DNA from: Hydrogenophaga sp.
GTDB lineage: Bacteria > Pseudomonadota > Gammaproteobacteria > Burkholderiales > Burkholderiaceae_C
DNA length: 64,000 nucleotides
Direction: 5' to 3'
NCBI RefSeq assembly: GCF_030158645.1
Contig: NZ_JAOASO010000013.1
Location: 22,641 to 86,640, forward strand
The translations under genes and the position numbers were made by a program. This document shows, one piece after another, positions 9,058 through 18,000 of the stretch. The notes below the pieces were generated by a model that made no database searches, was not told the origin of the DNA, and saw only the letters and a program-made list of their open reading frames with translations. Every line of letters begins with the position of its first letter. Positions within the stretch are counted from its first letter, which is position 1.

Positions 9058-9891
9058 TCACAGGTACAGCATGTCGGTGTTGTGCAGGGCGCGCGCGTTC
9101 TCCGGGCGGAAGGCGCGGCACGCATCGTTCGCCGGCGCAGCGCCGCAGCGCCAGGCCAGCAAACCCACCTTCTTGGGCGCGTAGGTGGGCGCGGTGTCCA
9201 GCCCGTGCGGCGCGGTGCTCATGGCCAGGATTACGTCCATGTCGAAGCGCAGTTCCACAAAGTCGCCGGCTTTGGCGTGGTCCGGCACAAAGGCAAAGCG
9301 CCCCTGTGCGTCCACACCCACCTTGCTGAACAGGTTCACCGGCGCGATCAGATCGCGCTTGGTAAGGCCGTACTTGCCGATCTCGATCAGCAGGCCGTCT
9401 TTGCCCGAACGGTGCATGGCGTTGCGCGCGTGCTCGTAGCGCTTCTCACCGTATTTCTGCTGCATCAGCTCGGCATCGAGCAGGGCGCCCAGCGGGTCGT
9501 GCCAGCCCAGGCTGTCGGCCGTGAAGCTGGCCATGCTGCGGCCCATGTCGCTCATGAGCACATGGCCCTGGGTGTAGTGCGCCGTGTGCTGCGCCTTCAG
9601 GCTGTCGGGCATGTTGTAGCGCTCCAGCTTTTCCAACGCGGAATACAGCACCAGGCTCACGTTGGCCCCGGCCTCCAGCGCCACAAAGCGGATGGCGCTG
9701 CCGCGCGGCATGCGCCAGCTCCAGTGGCTGCCGCCGGGCACCACCTCGCTCCACATGGCTTTGGCGGTGTCCACGCCTTGCAGCGCCGCGGCGGGGAAGC
9801 GCTGCCACAGCGCGGGGGTGTCCACGGGCGCGGCCGGCGGCGGGTTGGGCGGAACCACGGTGAGCGGGTCTGCGATGTCTTGTGGGTTCAT
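9058..9891 (-). CDS. DUF1989 protein, carboxyguanidine deiminase subunit type (urea carboxylase-associated protein 2)
   Basis: 277 aa, the longer of the two DUF1989 paralogues, with an extra N-terminal segment rich in Pro. The common core is recognisable (RFVALEAGANVSLVLYSA, LMSDMGRSMASFTADSLGWHDPLG, LTKRDLIAPVNLF). With the adjacent paralogue it is the likely heteromeric deiminase that turns carboxyguanidine into allophanate. The start ATG at 9891 lies 19 bp after the ABC ATPase stop, within one operon. The assignment rests on family and context (riboswitch, carboxylase, allophanate hydrolase). Confidence 0.85.
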   Translation of the reverse strand: MNPQDIADPLTVVPPNPPPAAPVDTPALWQRFPAAALQGVDTAKAMWSEVVPGGSHWSWRMPRGSAIRFVALEAGANVSLVLYSALEKLERYNMPDSLKAQHTAHYTQGHVLMSDMGRSMASFTADSLGWHDPLGALLDAELMQQKYGEKRYEHARNAMHRSGKDGLLIEIGKYGLTKRDLIAPVNLFSKVGVDAQGRFAFVPDHAKAGDFVELRFDMDVILAMSTAPHGLDTAPTYAPKKVGLLAWRCGAAPANDACRAFRPENARALHNTDMLYL

Positions 9892-9910
9892 GTGGTGTCT
9901 CCTTGAAAAA

Positions 9911-10756
9911 TCAAACGCCCACGCCCGAGAGGCGTTGCAGCTGTTCCAGATCGGTCTTCATGCCCGAGGTCTCGCGGATGCGTTCCAGGATGTCGCGCTT
10001 GAGCTGCACAAACGCGGGCTCGTGCTTGAGGTCTTGCACGCGCTCGTCGCCAAAAGGAACGTCGTAAATGGTGTCGATGCGGCCCGGGCGCGGCGCCATC
10101 AACACCACGCGGGAGCCCAGGTAGAGCGCTTCTTCCACGTCGTGCGTGACGAATACGATGGTGGCTTTCTCCAGCTTGTGCACGTAGCGGATCAGGTCGT
10201 GCATCACCTCGCGGGTTTGCGCGTCGAGCGCGCCAAACGGTTCGTCCATCAGCACCACGTCGGGGCGGCCCATGAGCGCGCGCGCAATCGCCACGCGCTG
10301 CTGCATGCCGCCCGAGAGCTGGTTGGGCCAGGCGTTGGCCACGGGCTGCAGACCCATCAGGCGCAGCAATGCGTCGGCGCGCCCTGATGCGGCTTCCACA
10401 TCGCTCGAGCTGCTGCCGTCGGTGTGGGCCTTGAGCCGGCGGCAGAACTTGATGTTCTCCATCACCGTCATCCAGGGGTAGAGGCTGTAGTGCTGGAACA
10501 CCATGGCGCGGTCGATGCCCGGGCCGTCCACCGCGCGGCCGTCCACCAGCAGGTCGCCACTGGTTTGGGTTTCCAGCCCGCCGATGGTGCGCAGCAGCGT
10601 GGACTTGCCGCAGCCCGACGCACCCACGAAGGTGACGAACTCGTTCTCGCCGATGTCGAGGTTGATGCCTTCCAGCGCGTTGATGGCGGCGCCGTCAAAC
10701 CGCTTGGTGAGGCTGCGGATGACGATCTTGGGCAGGGGAACGTGGGCGGTGCTCAT
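9911..10756 (-). CDS. ABC transporter ATP-binding protein (nitrate/sulfonate/taurine-type family), putative guanidine uptake
   Basis: 281 aa, single nucleotide-binding domain of the SsuB/TauB/NrtD family. Walker [10 protein letters not shown], signature LSGGMQQR, Walker [13 protein letters not shown] and the H-loop [11 protein letters not shown] are all intact. It would energise the permease encoded 4 bp upstream. Transporters of this family are a standard part of guanidine-I riboswitch operons, so guanidine or a related compound is the likely substrate. The partner binding protein is not encoded nearby. Confidence 0.92.
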   Translation of the reverse strand: MSTAHVPLPKIVIRSLTKRFDGAAINALEGINLDIGENEFVTFVGASGCGKSTLLRTIGGLETQTSGDLLVDGRAVDGPGIDRAMVFQHYSLYPWMTVMENIKFCRRLKAHTDGSSSSDVEAASGRADALLRLMGLQPVANAWPNQLSGGMQQRVAIARALMGRPDVVLMDEPFGALDAQTREVMHDLIRYVHKLEKATIVFVTHDVEEALYLGSRVVLMAPRPGRIDTIYDVPFGDERVQDLKHEPAFVQLKRDILERIRETSGMKTDLEQLQRLSGVGV

Positions 10757-10760
10757 GGCT

Positions 10761-11621
10761 TCAGCCTTTCAGGTAGAGCCAGGGGAACGCACGTCGATGC
10801 CCCCAGCGAAACAGCTGGTCGGTGACCAAGCCGATGAGGCCGATGACGATGATCCCGGCGAAGATGGTGTCGGTCTGCAGGAAGCGCTGCGCGCGCAGGA
10901 TCGCGTAGCCCAGGCCCGAGTTGGCGGCCACCAGCTCGGCCACCACGAGGTACGTCCAGGCCCAGCCCATGGTGATGCGCAAGGTGTCCATGAGCGCGGG
11001 CTTGGCGCTTGGCAAGATCACCTTTTCAATCAGTTCGCTGCGGCTGGCGCCCATGGTCTGCGCCGCTTCCACCTGCGCGGCCGGCACGCGGCGCACGTCT
11101 TCGGCCACCATCAGCACCATCTGGAAAAAGGTGCCGATGAAGATGATGGCGATCTTCGAACCCTCGCCAATGCCCACCCACAGCATCACCAGCGGAATGA
11201 AAGCCACCGCCGGCATGTAGCGGATGAAATCGGTCAGCGGCTCCAGCAGCGCCTGCACCGAGCGGAACGAACCGATCAACAAGCCCAGCGGCAGCGCAAT
11301 CACCGCCGAGAGCACAAAACCCGCCACCACGCGGTAAGTGCTGATGCCCATGTCTTCAAAGAGCCCCGTCTCGGTGGCCCAGGTCCAGGTCTTGGCCAGC
11401 ACCGCCAGCGGCGTGGGCATGAACACCGGGTCGATCCCGCCCCAGATGCCGACCGCCGCCCAAAGCACCAAAGGTGTGAACAAACCGGTGAGCGCAAGCA
11501 CCCAATAGGTGCGCCGCGAGATGCCGGCGCGCACGATGAACAGGTTGGAGCGTTTCCTGGGCCGGGTGGGTGCACCAACAGCGCGCGGCGCCGTGGCGGG
11601 GGGGGCAAGAGGCAAGGACAT
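10761..11621 (-). CDS. ABC transporter permease (SsuC/TauC family), first gene of the guanidine operon
   Basis: 286 aa with about six membrane segments and the family EAA-like loop region (AAQTMGASRSELIEKVILPSAKPALMDTLR), which docks to the ATPase. The start ATG at 11621 has an AGGAG site 6 to 8 bases upstream; the frame is open further upstream but would run through the riboswitch. In related operons a periplasmic binding protein gene lies between riboswitch and permease; here the permease follows the leader directly. Confidence 0.9.
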   Translation of the reverse strand: MSLPLAPPATAPRAVGAPTRPRKRSNLFIVRAGISRRTYWVLALTGLFTPLVLWAAVGIWGGIDPVFMPTPLAVLAKTWTWATETGLFEDMGISTYRVVAGFVLSAVIALPLGLLIGSFRSVQALLEPLTDFIRYMPAVAFIPLVMLWVGIGEGSKIAIIFIGTFFQMVLMVAEDVRRVPAAQVEAAQTMGASRSELIEKVILPSAKPALMDTLRITMGWAWTYLVVAELVAANSGLGYAILRAQRFLQTDTIFAGIIVIGLIGLVTDQLFRWGHRRAFPWLYLKG

Positions 11622-11638
11622 GCGGGGCTCCTGAGCGG

Positions 11639-11698
11639 GGGACAAAAGGCGGAGAGGCATGGGCTTTGCAGCGCAAGCGTCTCCCGGGCTTTTGTCCC
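11639..11698 (-). promoter_or_regulatory. Putative riboswitch expression platform hairpin
   Basis: In the transcript, the 3' conserved part of the aptamer (GGGACAAAAG, 11698-11689) is exactly complementary to CUUUUGUCCC at 11648-11639. Pairing these arms would dismantle the aptamer and place a long helix just before the AGGAG site (about 11628-11632). There is no U-run after the helix, so control of translation or another non-classical termination seems more likely than simple intrinsic termination. This is inferred from complementarity only. Confidence 0.7.
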
Positions 11699-11788
11699 TC
11701 CGTGGAACCACGCGATGGTGGCCGACTGCTCTCGGACCAGACAGCTCAGTTCGGCAAGCGATCTGAGCCCGGAACCCTAGCGGTCTTC
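11680..11788 (-). promoter_or_regulatory. Guanidine-I (ykkC) riboswitch aptamer
   Basis: Read on the minus strand, the leader shows the hallmark blocks of the ykkC/guanidine-I class in order: CUAGGGUUCCG (near 11780), CUGGUCCGAGAG (11740-11729) and GGGACAAAAGCCCGGGAGA (11698-11680). These are the most conserved stretches of the class. It lies 60 bp upstream of the permease start and commands the transporter-deiminase-carboxylase-hydrolase operon. Guanidinium binding normally turns such operons on. The rest of the 475-bp gap to the PEP-CTERM gene holds a sigma-54-like promoter (12033-12050) and otherwise nothing I can assign. Confidence 0.93.
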
Positions 11789-12032
11789 AAGGCTGGCGTG
11801 TGCTGGGCACAGCGCCTCTCTGGGTCAGGATGCAGCAACTTCAGTGCCAACCCAGCTGTCGCGTGCAGGGTTGGGTGGTTCGCGGGCATCGCGCGCTGGT
11901 CCGCAGCCGGTCTTTGTGGGCCGTGAACTCCATCACGGTGGCTGATTCGCTTACTGTCGGGATCGTTTACACGCTGACGTTCGGACCCGAGAGAAATCCC
12001 GGAAGTCCATTGATTCATATGGATAAATCTAT

Positions 12033-12050
12033 CCGGCACAGAACCTGCAT
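12033..12050 (+). promoter_or_regulatory. Candidate sigma-54 (-24/-12) promoter of the PEP-CTERM gene
   Basis: The sequence CCGGCACAGAACCTGCAT has GG and GC exactly 10 bp apart, and GGCAC matches the -24 element; the -12 element CTGC differs from TTGC by one base. Transcription would start near 12059, about 40 bases before the ATG. PEP-CTERM genes are known to be controlled by RpoN with the PrsK/PrsR system in related bacteria, which fits. Confidence 0.6.
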
Positions 12051-12097
12051 AGTGATTAACATCTAGGCACAAATCAACCCAGTTGGATACAGTTCAC

Positions 12098-12742
12098 ATG
12101 ACGTTCAATTTCAAGCACGCGGTCGCCACCCTTTCCCTGGCCGCAGCCGCGCTGGTCCCCGTGGCTGCTTTCGCCGCGCCCATCTCCATCTTCAACACCG
12201 GCGTCAACGCCGCAGGCGTCGGTCTGGGTGGTTTGGCGCTCGGCGGTTCGGACACGCACTACACCATCGGCCTGAGCACGGCACCGATCGTGGTGACCAA
12301 CGCCGCCTACGTGGCCAACAACGCCACGTCGCAGTGGATCTGGGCCAACAACGCGCAAGGCAACCAGACCTACACCTTCACCACCACCTTCGACCTGACC
12401 GGCCTGAACGCCAGCACCGCTGTGCTGAACGGCTTGTGGGGCGCTGACAACCAGGGCCTGGACATTCTGCTGAACGGCGTGAGCACCGGCGACGAACTGA
12501 TGGGCGTGGTGGTGCAGAACTTCAACCAGTTGCACGCCTTCACGCTCGACAGTGGTTTCGTCGCTGGCTTGAACACGCTGTCTTTCGTGATCCAGAACAA
12601 CGGTGGTCCTGGCGCCTTCCGCGCCCAGTTCGTGGGCACCGCTGACCTGGCATCGAGCGAAGTGCCCGAGCCGGGCACGCTGGCCCTGGTGGCTGTGGCC
12701 CTGTTGGCCGCCGGTGCCCTGCGCCGCCGCAACGCCATCTGA
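12098..12742 (+). CDS. PEP-CTERM sorting domain-containing exported protein
   Basis: 214 aa. It has an N-terminal Sec signal peptide (hydrophobic stretch ending PVAAFA, cleavage near residue 26), a mature part rich in Asn, Thr, Gly and Ala (many NN and TT pairs, low charge), and a C-terminal sorting tail: VPEPGTLALV, a hydrophobic helix, then Arg-rich ALRRRNAI. This tripartite tail is recognised by exosortase (EpsH/XrtA-type), and such proteins end up in the extracellular matrix or on the surface. No exosortase or polysaccharide genes are in the window, so it is an orphan target. The ATG at 12098 is preferred because it starts the signal peptide; no strong ribosome site is visible. A terminator follows. 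Confidence 0.88.
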   Translation: MTFNFKHAVATLSLAAAALVPVAAFAAPISIFNTGVNAAGVGLGGLALGGSDTHYTIGLSTAPIVVTNAAYVANNATSQWIWANNAQGNQTYTFTTTFDLTGLNASTAVLNGLWGADNQGLDILLNGVSTGDELMGVVVQNFNQLHAFTLDSGFVAGLNTLSFVIQNNGGPGAFRAQFVGTADLASSEVPEPGTLALVAVALLAAGALRRRNAI

Positions 12743-12762
12743 TCGGTGTTCGTCGACTGAAC

Positions 12763-12786
12763 AACGGGGGCTTCGGCCCCCGTTTG
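12763..12786 (+). terminator. Terminator-like hairpin after the PEP-CTERM gene
   Basis: A 9-bp stem AACGGGGGC/GCCCCCGTT with a TTCG loop (12763-12784) is followed by a short TTT. It lies between the convergent PEP-CTERM and mltB genes and may serve both, although the T-tract is weak. Confidence 0.75.
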
Positions 12787-12814
12787 CATGGGTTGACGGG
12801 TTTCGTCTCGACCC

Positions 12815-13894
12815 TCAGCGCGCCGGCATCAACGACCGCACCGCCTCCCCCAACTCGATCACCGCCAGCGCGTAGTAGCTGCTCCAGTTGTAGCGCGTCA
12901 CCACGTAAAAGTTCTCCGTGCCCGCTACATAGGTCGGCGCAGCGCCGGCGTTTTCCAGCAGCACCAGGGCGAGCTTGCCGGGGTGTTGCAGGGCGGGGCC
13001 GTCGAGCACGGCGCCTTTGGCGGTGAAGCTCTCCACGCTGAAGCTGGGCAGGATGTCGGGGGCGAGCAGGGTGTCCAGCTGGAGCTTGGTCGTGTCGAAG
13101 CTCACCGGGTAGTGGGTGGGCATGCCGGTTTGCCAGCCGAAGGCCTTGAAGTAGTTGGCCACCGAGCCGATCACATCCGCCTGGCTGTCAAACAGATCCA
13201 CCTTGCCGTCGCCGTCGAAGTCGATGGCGTACTTCACCCAGCTGCTGGGCATGAACTGCGGCCAGCCCATGGCGCCGGCGTAGCTGCCGCGCGGGCTCAG
13301 CGGGTCGGTGCCGGTGCGTTCGCTCAGGCTCAGGAATTGTTCGAGTTCACTTTTGAAGAACTCGGTGCGCGCGCTGGCGCGCGGGTGGCTGGCCGGGAAG
13401 TCGAAGGCCAGTGTGCTCAGCGCGTCGATCACGCGGTGGTTGCCGGTGTGCTGACCGTAGAGCGTTTCCACGCCGATCACGCCCACGATGAGGCTGGCGG
13501 GCACGCCGTATTCCAGTTCGGCGCGGGCCAGTGTTTCGCGGTTGTCTTCCCAGAATCGTTGCCCGGCGCGCAGGCGAATGGGTTCGATGAAGCGGGCGCG
13601 GTAGGCGGCCCAGTTTTTGGGCGTGCCGGTGGGCGCGGGCTGCATCAGGCGAATGATGTTGGGCATGCGCTGGGCCTGGCCGATCTGCTGGCGCACCCAG
13701 GCGGGATCGAGGTTGCGGCGCACGGCCAGGTCGGTGGCGAAGGCCATGGCGGCTTCGCTCTGGTCGTAGGTGAAGACGGGTGCGGCTTTGGCCGCGTTGT
13801 TGGGCCGGGCCTTGGCGGGTGATTGGGCCAGGACCGGTGCGCTCACCAGCAGGGCGGAGGCGAGGGCACAGAGGAGACGGTTCACATGAAACAA
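12815..13894 (-). CDS. mltB: Lytic murein transglycosylase B (MltB family)
   Basis: 359 aa. After a signal peptide (ALASALLVSAPVLAQ) comes a soluble lytic transglycosylase domain of the MltB family. It has the catalytic Glu in VGVIGVETLYGQHTGN and the family segments GSYAGAMGWPQFMPSSW and FDGDGKVDLFDS. It cleaves peptidoglycan glycan strands, forming 1,6-anhydro-muramic acid ends. There is no lipobox Cys, so the mature form is probably soluble in the periplasm. The start is uncertain: TTG at 13894 has AAGG six bases upstream, while GTG at 13885 begins nearer the signal peptide. It lies 27 bp after tgpA and ends the moxR-DUF58-tgpA-mltB row. Confidence 0.92.
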   Translation of the reverse strand: MFHVNRLLCALASALLVSAPVLAQSPAKARPNNAAKAAPVFTYDQSEAAMAFATDLAVRRNLDPAWVRQQIGQAQRMPNIIRLMQPAPTGTPKNWAAYRARFIEPIRLRAGQRFWEDNRETLARAELEYGVPASLIVGVIGVETLYGQHTGNHRVIDALSTLAFDFPASHPRASARTEFFKSELEQFLSLSERTGTDPLSPRGSYAGAMGWPQFMPSSWVKYAIDFDGDGKVDLFDSQADVIGSVANYFKAFGWQTGMPTHYPVSFDTTKLQLDTLLAPDILPSFSVESFTAKGAVLDGPALQHPGKLALVLLENAGAAPTYVAGTENFYVVTRYNWSSYYALAVIELGEAVRSLMPAR

Positions 13895-13921
13895 GGGGTG
13901 CCTTGGTGGTGGGGTTCGTTG

Positions 13922-16024
13922 TCAGGTGTCGGGACTTTTCGGCCAGGCCAGTCGTTGAAATTCGCTCTGCAGACTGGCCAGCGTGGCATGGCCGGCGCCG
14001 GGTCGCGCGTAACGCTGGGCTTCGAGCCGCAGCAGCCATTGTGCAAGCGGCGCGGCGGCGCCCCCGTGACCCCAGTGGTCTTGCACGCGCCGAGCGAGCT
14101 CGCGCGGGGGCGTGTGCTCGGCACTCTCCACGCCCAGCTTGTGCAGGCGCGCGCGGGCGCGGCGCAACAGGCGCAGCCAGGGGTCGTGTTGCTGGCGCTC
14201 CCACAGCGTCCACGCGGCGCCCAGCAAGCTCACGAACACCACCACGCCGATGAGCACGTAGGCCAGGTCGGCCCAGCTGGGGGATTGGAAGCCCAGGTTT
14301 TTCAGCAGGTCCAACTGGCGGCCCTGGGTGTAGTTGAGCACCCACTGGTTCCAGCTGTTGTTCATGGCTTCCCAGGCGGCGCGCAGCTGGGCAGCGAGGT
14401 TGGGGTTGAGGTTGCCGATGGCGCCGGCCAGCGCGCCTTGCGGTGCGCGCAGGCGCTCCAGCGAACCGATGCGCCCCGGCGCCACGGCAGACGTGGGGTC
14501 CACGCGCACCCAGCCTTGGCCCTGCAACCAGACTTCGGTCCAGGCGTGGGCGTCGCGCTGACGCACGGTCCAGTAGCCGTCCAGGCCGTTGAGTTCGCCG
14601 CCTTGGTAGCCGGTGACGATGCGCGCCGGGATGTCGAGCGCGCGCATGAGAATGACGAAGCTGCTGGCGATGTGTTCGCAGAAACCTTCGCGTTTGTCGA
14701 ACCAGAACTCGTCGGCGGTGTTGGCACCATACACGCCGGGCTCCAGCGTGTAGGTGTAGCCGCCGGTGCGCAGGCGGTTCATCACGGCGTCGATGAGTTG
14801 GGGGTTGGCCTCGGGGCCGGCGCCGTGTTCGCGCCGCAGCGCCTGGGCCAACGCGAGCGTGCGCGGGTTGAAGCCGCCGGGCAGTTCAATCTGGTCTTGC
14901 AGGCTCACCACCTGCGACAGCGGCCCGTGGCGGAAGCTGGGGTAACTCTCGGCGCTGTAGCGCACCAGCGTGTTGAGCGGGCGCTGGGTGAACCACTGCA
15001 GCTCGTTGCTCATGCGCACTGCGTTGTCGGGCACCTCGGGCGCCTGCGGGGTGGACTCCATCACGAACAGCCAGGGCCGGCGGCTGGGCTCCATGGTCAC
15101 GTCGTAGCGCACGGGCGGGCCCGACACCTGCAGGTCGGCGGGCAATGCCATCGACGGTGGGAAGCCTGAGCGCAGCGCGCGCCATTCGCTGCCGTCAAAG
15201 CTGCTGAGCACCGGGCCGCGGAAATACAGCTGGCCTTGCGGCGGCGGTGCGCCCTCGAAGCGGATGCGGAAGGCGATGCTGTCTTCCAGAACCAGTTGCG
15301 CGATTTGCCCCACCTTCATGGAACCCGAGAGGCCGCTGCGCCCGGTTTCGTCTTGCCCCGGCACGCCCCACAGTGGCGAGAGTCGCGGAAACAGCAGAAA
15401 CAGCACCAGCATGATGGGCGCACCCATGAGCGCCATGCCACCGGCGATGCGCGCGGCCTGCGCCAGCGGCGGGCGCCCCACCGGCATGTGGGCGTTCACC
15501 AGCGCGGTGAGCAAACCGAGCAGCGCCACCAGAATGCCCGCCGCCGTCAACAGCGACTGCGAATAAAAGAAGTGTGTGAGCAGCGTGAAGAAGGCGAGAA
15601 AAAACACCACGAAGGCGTCGCGCCGCGCGCGCATCTCCAGGGTTTTGAGCGCCAGCAGCACCACGATGAGCGTCACGCCCGCGTCGCGCCCGAGCAGGGT
15701 GCTGTGGGTCATGAAGGTGGCGGCCAGCGTGATGCAGAGCAAGCCCACGCGCACCGGCCAGCCGGGCAGCGGCAGGCCGCGCAGCGCGAGCGTGGTGCGC
15801 CACACCAGCACACCGGCGGTGAGCGCGGTGCACCACCACGGCGTGTGACCCACCTGCATGAAGGCCACCCAGCCGATGACGGCGAGCAAAAAGAGCGTGT
15901 CGCGCGTGTCTCTGGGTAGAGTGGCCCCCACGCTCCACCGCTGCGCGGGTCGCTGCCCCCCGAGGGGGCGCGTTTTGCCTTGGGGCGGCCCGGCGGCAAA
16001 ACCGGTTGCTTCGTTGTTCAACAT
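13922..16024 (-). CDS. tgpA: TgpA-type membrane protein with DUF3488 and transglutaminase-like domain
   Basis: 700 aa. Several N-terminal membrane helices (residues ~45-200) are followed by a large periplasmic part with a transglutaminase-like core: Cys in REGFCEHIASSF, His in RQRDAHAWTEVW, Asp in WVRVDPTSA, and GYQGGELNGLDGYWTV between them. One more membrane helix lies near residue 620. TgpA of Pseudomonas is essential and its periplasmic domain is transglutaminase-like; the substrate is unknown. The start ATG at 16024 overlaps the DUF58 stop by 7 bases. The first ~35 residues (FAAGPPQGKTRPLGGQRPAQ) are encoded by a short repeat element (15925-15997), so the native N-terminus may lie further in. 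Confidence 0.9.
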   Translation of the reverse strand: MLNNEATGFAAGPPQGKTRPLGGQRPAQRWSVGATLPRDTRDTLFLLAVIGWVAFMQVGHTPWWCTALTAGVLVWRTTLALRGLPLPGWPVRVGLLCITLAATFMTHSTLLGRDAGVTLIVVLLALKTLEMRARRDAFVVFFLAFFTLLTHFFYSQSLLTAAGILVALLGLLTALVNAHMPVGRPPLAQAARIAGGMALMGAPIMLVLFLLFPRLSPLWGVPGQDETGRSGLSGSMKVGQIAQLVLEDSIAFRIRFEGAPPPQGQLYFRGPVLSSFDGSEWRALRSGFPPSMALPADLQVSGPPVRYDVTMEPSRRPWLFVMESTPQAPEVPDNAVRMSNELQWFTQRPLNTLVRYSAESYPSFRHGPLSQVVSLQDQIELPGGFNPRTLALAQALRREHGAGPEANPQLIDAVMNRLRTGGYTYTLEPGVYGANTADEFWFDKREGFCEHIASSFVILMRALDIPARIVTGYQGGELNGLDGYWTVRQRDAHAWTEVWLQGQGWVRVDPTSAVAPGRIGSLERLRAPQGALAGAIGNLNPNLAAQLRAAWEAMNNSWNQWVLNYTQGRQLDLLKNLGFQSPSWADLAYVLIGVVVFVSLLGAAWTLWERQQHDPWLRLLRRARARLHKLGVESAEHTPPRELARRVQDHWGHGGAAAPLAQWLLRLEAQRYARPGAGHATLASLQSEFQRLAWPKSPDT
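15925..15997 (-). repeat. Extragenic-type palindromic repeat read in frame inside tgpA
   Basis: This copy shares CCCCCACGCT, a GCTGCCCCCC/AGGGGG palindromic core and the identical 21-base block from GCCTTGGGG to CCGGCGGC with the copy at 47020-47086 in frcA. Here it is translated on the minus strand as the Pro/Gly/Gln-rich start of TgpA. The two copies lie in opposite orientation relative to their host genes. Confidence 0.8.
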
Positions 16025-17052
16025 ATGGCCAGTGCCTCCAGGCAGCGCGCGCGGTGGGCCGGCCCTTGGTCGGGTGCGATCTCGCGGCCGGGCACGCGCA
16101 GGCCGTAGTCGAGCCCCTGCCGGTCGGCCATGAGCACCCAGGCCGTGAGGCGCGAGAGCCGCGCTTCCAGGCCCGCGCCGCCGCACTGCGCGTGGTCCAG
16201 CCAGAGCTGGTGGCGCTGGTGCGACAAGGCGTCGCGGCTCACGAGATCGTCGCGCCCGCTGGAGAACGCCTGCGCGGCCTTGCGCCACACCACCGCCTTG
16301 AGCGGATCGCCCCGGCGGTAGGCGCGCACGCCGTCGAATTCACCGGTGCTCTGCACACGCGCCGCGCCCGAGCTGCCGGCTTGCGGCTCGCCCGGGGGCA
16401 GCGGTGGCGGGTGACTCTCGGGCTCGGGGTACACGAGCACACCCGAGGCCGGCCGCCACACGGTCCACACGCGGAAGGTGCCGAGTGGAAACAGGGTCTG
16501 CGCGGTCAGTGGCGGCAGCGGGTGCAAGCCGCGCTCGGGCGACGGAAAGCTCACCTGCAGCTGGGCACTGCCCTGTGCAGGCACGTCGGTCCACGCCAGG
16601 GGTGCGTGCTTGGGGTCTGCGCCGATCACGCCCATGCCGAGGCCGTAGCGCGTGCGCTGGCGATCGCTGGAGAGGCGCACCGTGAGCGCCACCGCCTGCC
16701 CGGCATGCACCGGCTCGGGTGGCGTGAGCAGCAGCGTGGTACCGCGCAGGTTGCCGTGGCACACGTGCATGCCCACCACCGCGCTGCCGGCCAGCAAGAA
16801 GGTGAGCAGGTAGCCCAGGTTGAGCTGGTAGTTGATGCTGGCCACGAGGAGCAGCAGCAGGGTGATGGCCAGCATCCAGCCCGGGCGGGTGGGCAGGATG
16901 TAGACGTTGCGCTGGGTCAGCGTGAGCGTGTCGGACTTGGGCAGACGGTTGTGCCACCAGGTCTGCAGGTGGGCACGCAGCGTGCGCCACGGGTGACGCC
17001 AGGGTTGCAAGGTGAGGGCGCCAGCGGGCGAGCGCGCAGCGGTGGCCACCAT
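16018..17052 (-). CDS. DUF58 domain-containing membrane protein
   Basis: 344 aa. Two hydrophobic segments near residues 50-90 (MLAITLLLLLVASINYQLN, LGYLLTFLLAGSAVVGMHV) precede a cytoplasmic or periplasmic domain with the DUF58 motif GEFDGVRAYRRGDPLKAVVWRKAA. DUF58 proteins regularly sit between a MoxR ATPase and a TgpA-type protein, as here, and are thought to be clients or partners of the MoxR AAA+ chaperone; the molecular role is not known. The ATG at 17052 starts one base after the moxR stop, implying translational coupling. Confidence 0.87.
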   Translation of the reverse strand: MVATAARSPAGALTLQPWRHPWRTLRAHLQTWWHNRLPKSDTLTLTQRNVYILPTRPGWMLAITLLLLLVASINYQLNLGYLLTFLLAGSAVVGMHVCHGNLRGTTLLLTPPEPVHAGQAVALTVRLSSDRQRTRYGLGMGVIGADPKHAPLAWTDVPAQGSAQLQVSFPSPERGLHPLPPLTAQTLFPLGTFRVWTVWRPASGVLVYPEPESHPPPLPPGEPQAGSSGAARVQSTGEFDGVRAYRRGDPLKAVVWRKAAQAFSSGRDDLVSRDALSHQRHQLWLDHAQCGGAGLEARLSRLTAWVLMADRQGLDYGLRVPGREIAPDQGPAHRARCLEALAIC

Positions 17053-17053
17053 G

Positions 17054-17974
<921 letters not shown>

Positions 17975-18000
17975 GCCGCGAACCTTACCGTAAAACCGTT

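Noticed and set aside
11746..12072. A 108-codon open frame on the minus strand upstream of the permease, as a possible missing binding protein
   Set aside because: It runs through the riboswitch aptamer, has no signal peptide or family features, and is far too short.
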